Below are positions 57,183 to 64,000 of a DNA stretch of 64,000 nt, one piece after another. Position 1 is the stretch's first letter; each line of letters starts with the position of its first letter. The notes under the pieces were generated by a model. It made no database searches, was not told the DNA's origin, and saw only the letters and a program-made list of their open reading frames with translations. This stretch comes from Hibiscus mutabilis (Eukaryota; Streptophyta; Magnoliopsida; Malvales; Malvaceae). The stretch covers positions 19,100,014-19,164,013 of the forward strand of contig CM033718.1 in the NCBI GenBank assembly GCA_019671005.1, given 5' to 3'. Made by a program: the position numbers and the translations under genes.

Positions 57183-58129
57183 GTTCAAGAATTATTATAT
57201 TAAAATAATTAGAATAAGTAATATTATGGATGTATTAATATATAATTTCAGAAAAATAAGTGGACTTCGCATTATGAATTTCTGAGAAACGAACCAAAGA
57301 AGTAGCTATTGAAACCTATTGGCTATTGGAAATGGAGTAGATGAGTTTCTGAGGGCAAGGTGGTATACCCATTGTATGAAAGTTGGACCTTTAATTTTCA
57401 TTTTTGTCATTTTGATCATACTAGCGAGAGATTTCAGTCGTTTAATATCTTCCACCACAATGCAAATTTGGTATATGGACATGGGACAGGGACAGATCTT
57501 GATCACAACATATAGTTTTGGAGGCCATCTTAAAATTTTTTAAAAACTTTAAAGGTTTAAATTTAAATTTTCAAACTTTATGAAAGGTTTAATTTATATT
57601 TTTTAAAGAAGAATTAGGGTCAGTGTATATTTATTCAAATATTTTATTATTAATTAAAACTTTTAAAATTTCTAAGAATAAACTTAATTAAAAATATTTA
57701 AAAAAAATTTACAACATAATCAGAACATTTTAAAAAAATTAAGGGACAATTTAAATTTTAAAAAGACTATTGTGCAAAACTTATCTTACTCCAGAGCTCA
57801 CATGGGAAATCATTCATCTCATTTTCAATGCTCTTTAAATATTGTTTTCTTTTTTTCAGTTTATAAAGACAACATTGTGCAAGACAGCTAAGTTATTTGT
57901 CTGTTACTAAAGAAAATAATATGTAATTATGTATAGTGGGAGACAACTAAGTTCCACTTACAGGATTGTTGCTGAAAAGATTAAAATAAGGAAAACATAT
58001 GGTATCTGCTGGTTCAATCCTAGGTATCCTAGGAATGAAGCAAGCAGCCAAATCAACTAGACTTTTGTTTTTTGTTTTTGTTTTTTTTTATAAAAAGTTA
58101 ACTAAATCATGTTTGATTATATGGATAAA
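57183..58129. other. Intergenic, nothing recognised
   Basis: A short frame at 57319-57543 has one hydrophobic stretch but no motif. The rest is A+T-rich. Confidence 0.4.
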
Positions 58130-58383
58130 GAATAAATTATTTAAATGATCACTTAATAATTTAAGTGGCGTCAATCAGATTATTTACTAGACAAATCTGA
58201 CGGAGAGAGTGACAGGACAGTTAGCATAAAATTGTATAATTATATATATAGTTCTTGTTATTTACACATCATATTAATTTAGTATTAATTTTAATTTAAT
58301 AAAATAAATTAATTATTTAATTAGGTAATGACACATGTCACTTAATTAGAGAAAGAAAATGAAAACAAACAACTAGCCCCGGG

Positions 58384-58439
58384 TGAATTGAAACCAAATA
58401 ATGCTTAGTGCAAGTGGCAAGCCTTTGTCAATGGGCTAA
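58384..58439 (-). other. tRNA-like block, FB4 left arm
   Basis: - strand TTAGCCCATTGACAAAGGC (A-box-like, 58439-58421) and GGTTTCAATTC (B-box-like, 58394-58384), span 56 bp, pointing left. Confidence 0.5.
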
Positions 58440-58770
58440 GCACACTTTTGTGGTAAAAAGTACAAAATTTAATATGTGTTGGTTGTTAATGTCAGTAAAA
58501 GGAAGTAAATGTGAATTAAGTGAACTCGAACATAACATACTTAAGATACATAAAAATATCTAAATTAATGAAATAAATATAATAATTAAATTAAAGTTGA
58601 CAATATTTTATATATTTTTAAATTATAGTTAATGTATGATTTGAAATAAAAATAGTTTTAAAATTTTTGTATCTTTAAACTAAATTTAATATATATTTTT
58701 CTTTTCCACATCTATTTTTATAGTTTCAACCTATATAATCATTGAAATGATTTTTTAAATAAAAATTGTT

Positions 58771-59073
58771 GGGGACTAAAAATGACCAATAATATCATCA
58801 TATTAAAAATATTAAACTAAATTTTAAAAAATAGAAAGAAATTGGGTGAATTCCAGCTAAAATAAATTTTTAGGGACTAACATTGACAAAAATATCATCA
58901 TATCTAAAATTTTAGACTAAATTATAAAAATTTAAAAGAAATAAGGGTGAATTTTAGGGTATATAAATTTTTAGGGACTAAAATTAATAAAAATATCACC
59001 ACATTAAAAATATTAGAATAAATTATACAAATTAGAAAGAAATAGAGGTCAATGTGATAAAAAAATTTAGAAC
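58771..59073. repeat. 101-bp tandem repeat, three copies, in FB4
   Basis: (G/A)GGGACTAA words at 58771, 58872 and 58973, each followed by similar AATATCATCATATTAAAA and GAAATAGGGGTGAAT-like text. Diverged copies. Confidence 0.75.
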
Positions 59074-59307
59074 CGAAATAAACAATAATTGTAGCAAAGG
59101 CTTTTTTATTTTAAATTATCCGTTAATTATAATTTAAAAAATCAATTCAATGATTATATATGTAAAATTATGAAAATAGATGTGAAAAAATATATTAAAT
59201 TTAATTTAAAAATATAAAATTTTAAAACTACTTTTTATTTTAAATCATGCATTAATTATAATTTAATATATATAATTTTGTATACTTTTTTATCTTAAAA
59301 TAGCGCT

Positions 59308-59360
59308 TGGCCAAGTAGTAGAAGCATGTCACTTACACTAGATGTATCCTAGTCCGAACC
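59308..59360 (+). other. tRNA-like block, FB4 right arm
   Basis: TGGCCAAGTAGTAGAAGC (A-box-like, close to TRGCNNAGTNGG) and AGTCCGAACC (B-box-like, 59351-59360), span 53 bp, pointing right. Confidence 0.55.
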
Positions 59361-59657
59361 AGCCCAAGGTCAAGTTGTTTGTTTTTTATTTTCTTTCTCC
59401 AATCAGGTGATATATGTCACCACCTAATTGAATAATTAATTTTATTAAATTAAAATTAGGATTAAAGTGATATGATGTGTAAATAACATAGACCAAACAT
59501 GTAATTATACAATTTTTTAATTGCCACGTCACATTTTCCGTTAAAATTTAACGGTAAGTGGCTTAATTGACCCCACTTAAATAATTGTGTAAATTGAAAG
59601 TATAGTAATCATATTAAAACTACCTTATAATTAGGTGGTCGTTTAAGTAGTTTACCC

Positions 59658-60310
59658 TTTAATAAAATTGAGTTATCATTTACAAAGAAAGTTGAGAATA
59701 TGCGAGCTTTAGGATTACACAAAATGAGTTGTAAAACCCTTAAACAAATAATTTTTTTTTCATATTTGATAAAATTATGTTTGAGGAAAGGTCTATTCTA
59801 AAGATGTGTGACATCAATTGAACGGTTGGAGGTAATATGTCAGCAAAGTTTCAATGAAATAAGTAATTAGATTAACAATGATTTTTCATACACATGTTGT
59901 ACAAACTCTTATTTATTTGAACTTTAAAATCTAAAATTTAAAGTCATAAACCCGAACTCTAAAATTTAAACCCTATATAAGACTCATAGAAAGTTTACGC
60001 AATTTGTTTATCAGATAATTTTTATAAATTTATATGTGACAGTTTCCAAGGTGCTAAGTAGGTCAAGAAAAAAAGTTCAAGTATCAAATAGTTCTAAAAA
60101 AATTTCGTACCAACTAATTACTTAAGGTCAAATTCAGGTACCAACTAAGTACTTAAGGTAAGTTCAAGACTATTTATTTAAACATGGAGTTCATAACTCT
60201 GTTTCTAAAGACACACAACATCCATTAATTGACTAGAAGTAAAACAATAGTAAAATTTTAACATAGTTAAATTAGATTAATGAATGTGATTGTTTCCAAA
60301 TTCAAGTTCC
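59658..60310. other. Intergenic, target region of LINE-2
   Basis: A+T-rich with AGGTACCAACTAAGTACTTA words at 60110-60160. No gene. Confidence 0.4.
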
Positions 60311-60329
60311 AACTAGGTACCCCAAGGGC

Positions 60330-62962
60330 AGAAGTCTTTTCACGGCCATGTTTCGCGTCTAAACTCTTTCTGTCTTTGTCCTTTCCAAACCTCATTCTTC
60401 TTGAATGAGTTACTGCTTTAGTTGCCTAACCAAGATTTCTTATTCTGAAGAGTTTCTGTTTTGAGATTGGCGTTGTGACTGAGAGTGCTAGCAAGTTCTT
60501 GGTTTTGGTCTTGTTCTTCCTTATGTCCTGCCCCTTCTTTGTTGGTCCGTTCCCTCATTTTTATCTGGACCTTTTGTCTTTCCCCTTCCTTTTAGTGTCT
60601 TTTCTCAACCACCGCCTTTAATCCATTCTTTAAAGCATTATGGATCCTTCATCATCTACTACCAAAAATACAAAATGGTCAAACAGCAAGAATATTCCCC
60701 TGGAGAATATTCCTAATGATATGATTGAACTGGAAGAGGATGGTGACACCAATGCTGTCATTAAAGAACTCTCCTTGGTAGGTAAGATTCTTACAATCCA
60801 AGCCATCAAGTTCTTAACTATTTCTGCCATCATTAGGAGAATGTGGAACTGCTCAGAACATGAACTTGAATGCCACGATCTAGGCAAAAGCATGCTGCTC
60901 ATGGTCTTTCAATCCGTTGAAACAAAAAGACGAGTGTGAAGCCAACGCCCTTGGTCGTTCCAGGATAGGCTTCTTATCCTCAAAGAATGGCCTGTCGAAG
61001 CAACTCTTGAGAAGGTCGACTTCTCTTTGGAAGAATTTTGGGTCCAGATCCACAACATTCCCCTCTCATTCATAACAAAGAAAAATGGAGAGAAAATCAG
61101 TAGCTTGTTTCCAAAGTTCATTGAATCCAACATCAATGAGGAACAACAGGTTAAATGGGATGGTCAGCTCAGAGTGAGAATTGCTATGAGAGTTGAAGAT
61201 CCTCTTAAGACGAGTTTCTCCCTAAAAAGGAATTGTTACGATCTAATTGATGTCTCTTTCAAGTATGAAAGGATTCTTGCATTCTGTTACGCTTGTGGTC
61301 GGCTCAGACATGCTGAGAGAGATTGTTGGTTCGACTATAAAACCTATAAAAGAGCAGTACTTTATGGGCCATGGCTGAGAGCTTCACCAACATAGAGGAA
61401 GAATCTAGATACCGAGACACCACTACAAAAGCTAAGGTTTAAGCTGGTAAACTTGAACGTTACCGGAGACAAACCAATGGAGAATGCAATCGAGAAGCCT
61501 ACTGAGGCTAGCCTGTGCCTCGTTTCGAGGAGTCCTAGGTTACTATCATACTCAGAAAATGACAACTCAAAGTCAAAAACAAAGGAAAAGGTGATGTCTA
61601 ACGTTAGCCAGGACACGAAGGCTGACAACGACTTTATGGGGATAGTGTCTGATCGGTACAACGCATGCTTCGAAGTATCTTCATTTGACAAAATCGAAAA
61701 AATTAATCCCAATGAGCTGGAAGATATCGGTAATCCTAGGATGACTCGCAAGGATCAAGGTATGTTATCCTCATTACCTTTGACGGTGATATATGTTGCA
61801 AATCCTTGGATCACTGAGCCTCAGCCTATAACCCTACAAAAAGTAAGACTGTTTTGGCAAACTTTTCATCAGCTTTAGGGGATTGTATTTCTGATTCCCT
61901 TGTTGCAATGGATATTGCTGTCAGTAGAAAGCGTAAGAGACTCTTTGAGCCCAACGAAGCTTTTTCTAGCATAAAAAAAGAGAACTGTTAGACAAGATTA
62001 ATGAATGGATCATCCAAATTGCTCTTGGGAATTGGGAAGATGTTGGCTTTGGAACTATCACCAATGAGGAAGCTCTACAATTGGCTTTCTTTCCTAGTTC
62101 TTTGATGGTTTTCCCCCCATTTTTAACAAGATTGAGAAAGAGAAACGAGGAGCGACTTGCGGGGGAAGAAGGCTTAGCTGGATCAAGAGGGAAGCTAGCA
62201 AGAAGCATGTTTCAGAAATTTCTTGAATTTCGCATGAAAACATTGGTATCATCGAATTAGGAGAGGACCCTTTTGGTTATAATGTTATGAGTTTTCCATC
62301 TTTCACTATAAGCTCTAAGAAGGATATCAACCTTGAAAGGCTTTTAGTGTTCAAGGATTATAGTCCATGTGCTTCTGCGGATGATCATGTTGAGGATCAT
62401 CTGCCTCAAGAATGAGTTGCTTTGTCTATGCCACTTTCGGTTATTGGAAGGTCCGATTGATGGTCTTATCCTTGCTACTTTCCCTAGGGATCAACCGTTC
62501 CATATCTCCCTTAAGGTGTTTGATGTTTGATCCCTAGTACTATGTAGGAACCTTTCCTTGCTTTGCTTCTTGTTTTTGTCGTTCGTTTTTACGGATTCGA
62601 AGTATGTTTGTGTTTTGCTTCTCCAGTCGTGTTTTGTCCCATGTCTTCGGTTCGACTCTTTCAGCATATCTGATGATAAGATCCTTTACTCGACCGAGAA
62701 AAAAAGTATACCTCCAAATGGAGCTCTCGCAAGGTGTCACCTGGTTGAGTTATGGATTAACTGCCTGTTGGCACTGGTTATCTTCGCTTCTAGATGCTCT
62801 TTCTTGTCGTAGATCTTCTCTTGTTTGTTGCCCTGCATGGCTGCTCTCTACCCTTCTATGCGGGGTTTGTTTGTTGCCTTTTTTGGCTTTGACTGCAAGT
62901 TTCTCCTGGTTGTACAGCTTTTGTTTGTTCGTTAATGAACCGCGTCTCTCTTGATAAAAAAA
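60330..62962 (+). mobile_element. LINE-2: non-LTR element with ORF1 and 3' end, no ORF2
   Basis: Perfect 19-bp target duplication AACTAGGTACCCCAAGGGC at 60311-60329 and 62963-62981. The right copy is preceded by the poly-A tail (CTTGATAAAAAAAAA). 5' UTR 60330-60639, ORF1 60640-61878 and beyond, then about 62540-62950 resembling a LINE 3' UTR. Reverse transcriptase is absent in all frames, so the element is internally deleted and must have moved with help. Confidence 0.9.
60640..61878 (+). pseudogene. LINE-2 ORF1 (DUF4283 and CCHC zinc knuckle)
   Basis: ORF1 proteins bind LINE RNA in a particle. Start at 60640 (MDPSSSTTKN). One frame runs to 61878 with two in-frame stops, TGA 60937-60939 and TAG 61393-61395, and no frameshift. 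A DUF4283-type region spans about 60760-61190 (LVGKILTIQAIKFLTI, MLLMVFQSVE, WVQIHNIPLSF). A CCHC knuckle follows at 61285-61326 (C-x2-C-x4-H-x4-C: CYACGRLRHAERDC). The C-terminal part (61453-61878) is Ser/Lys-rich and variable. 61880-62540 has further decayed coding text (for example IGIIELGEDPFGYN). Confidence 0.8.
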
Positions 62963-62981
62963 AACTAGGTACCCCAAGGGC

Positions 62982-64000
62982 CAAGACTAAGTTTAGGGGT
63001 TGAATAGGTTAGAAAAGAGAATTCTCTCCGTGGAGTAATCCTACATTCTCAATAATAATTTTATTTCCTAAAAAATAGTGGGAATACCATTCCCACCCTG
63101 TTCTTAGATATTACACAGTTCTTATCACCTTAAACTAAAATACCCATGAAATAATGTCTTTTATTCATGTTAATCATTCTTTTCTATTTCACTAATAATA
63201 TTTTTTTTTTGTTTTTGATATATTAAAACATTTCGTTGTCTAACCTAAATTGTTGCATAATAAAACATTTAAACCACACTCTTCATTAAAAATAAGTAAT
63301 AAACAGTATAAATAATTTTTAATATTATATATATATATATCTAAAAATAATGTTGTTTAAATGAAAAAAAATCTTTTTATCCAATTTTAAAATATTTTAC
63401 GAGTAGTGTTTTAAATTTTAGATATTAAAAATAACTTTTTAATGTAATTTGAATAATAACATATAAATATAATATTTATAGTTATTTATTAGTATATTTG
63501 ATTTAGTAGTGAATATGATTATTATTATTATTATAGAAGTTTATAAATTTGAAAATTTTCTTTACTTTTCAAATATATAATTATAATAAATCGTAAAAAA
63601 TTTATATATTATATATGCATAATATTGTACTGTAACATTAAAAAATATATTAAATCATTTGTGTAAAAATTTTATAAATGAAAAATATATAAATTAAAAA
63701 TAATAGGAAAACATATTTCTTATGAATTTTCATGCAAATATTTTTATTTTGATACTGGAAGTTTAAGTTGTTAAAAGAACATATATCACAAGGATAATTT
63801 TGTTAAGTATGCATTATGGTAATCTTATAATCCACCAATCAAACACTGTAATTTTACATTCATGTCAAACAAATCAAACAAAGTAATGTAACATTTACAT
63901 TCATGTCAAACAAATCAAACAAAGTAATGTAACATTCGCAGTGATATGTCAGGTAATGAATCATTCTGAAATTCTATTTCCAAGGGTAATATTACATTTC
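62982..64000. other. A+T-rich end of window, nothing recognised
   Basis: GGAGTAATCCTACATTCTC near 63032 and CATTCTGAAATTCTATTTCC near 63962 may belong to a repeat that runs off the window. (ATT)n at 63507-63525. Confidence 0.4.
63856..63937. repeat. 41-bp tandem duplication
   Basis: Unit starting ACATTCATGTCAAACAAATC at 63856 and 63897; the two copies match exactly until the last few bases. Confidence 0.85.

Larger units (their letters stand above)
58130..59657. mobile_element. FB4: foldback element
   Basis: Left end is worn (GAATAAATTATTTAAATGAT at 58130); right end GTAGTTTACCC at 59657 is intact. Flanks ATGGATAAA and TTTAATAAA share 6 of 9 bases. Arms carry the CCGTTAAAATTTAACGG palindrome (59538), AATGACACATGTCACTT (58327) / GTGATATATGTCAC (59407), and a tRNA-like block each. 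Loop contains a 101-bp tandem repeat. No transposase. Confidence 0.75.

Noticed and set aside
62558..62954. Frames of 84-116 residues rich in Leu/Ser/Cys
   Set aside because: Part of the LINE-2 3' UTR; no domain.

Overview
This is a plant nuclear window, roughly two-thirds A+T, made almost entirely of nested transposable elements with a few broken gene remnants. Retroelement types, LTRs starting TGTAACACCCC, a DUF7745-like pre-gag region, a G-patch gag-pro and Mutator-like foldback elements suggest a dicot with a repeat-rich genome. Cotton (Gossypium) is my best guess, from memory of similar gag proteins only. I see no intact single-copy gene, rRNA, CRISPR or microbial sequence.

Layout. 1-12464: a decayed Ty3/gypsy element (gypsy-A, + strand), split in its gag by a Ty1/copia element at 2002-6908 with a 5-bp CATAC target duplication. 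Its 3' LTR (11367-12464) abuts the cut end of another element. 12465-18545: a large non-coding LTR element on the - strand (LARD) with a CAGTCC tandem array. 18546-20021: gag, primer site and 5' LTR of gypsy-B (- strand). The left third therefore reads as four insertion levels: copia in gypsy-A in LARD in gypsy-B. 20022-22080: LINE and copia scraps between CCCGACC-type repeats. 22080-34191: copia-D (- strand), split in its reverse transcriptase by a LINE (+). The LINE is itself split by gypsy-C (23597-28553) and by a non-autonomous hAT (30072-31138, 8-bp target duplication). 34192-36645: small foldback/MITE fragments. 36646-38454: a proline dehydrogenase pseudogene. 38680-39386: a degenerate hAT-like repeat.

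39777-59657 is dominated by a family of foldback elements with GGGTAAACTA ends: 40214-41368; 41688-47149 (holding gypsy-D, 42519-46949); a further arm from 47150; 52408-56339 (holding a solo LTR, 52448-54956); and 58130-59657. Two have 9-bp target duplications, as in Mutator-like elements. Another solo LTR lies at 48818-51586. A tryptophan synthase beta-2 3' fragment (56961-57182) lies beside an unidentified - strand coding fragment. 60330-62962 is a LINE flanked by a perfect 19-bp duplication that keeps ORF1 and its 3' end but has no ORF2. The last kilobase is A+T-rich.

The most unusual signal is that the larger foldback elements carry, in each arm, a segment with tRNA-like A and B boxes about 50-57 bp apart. 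All point outward toward the element end, and one has been split between its boxes by gypsy-D. The coding remnants do not work together as a pathway; the window is a record of insertion, decay and LTR recombination.
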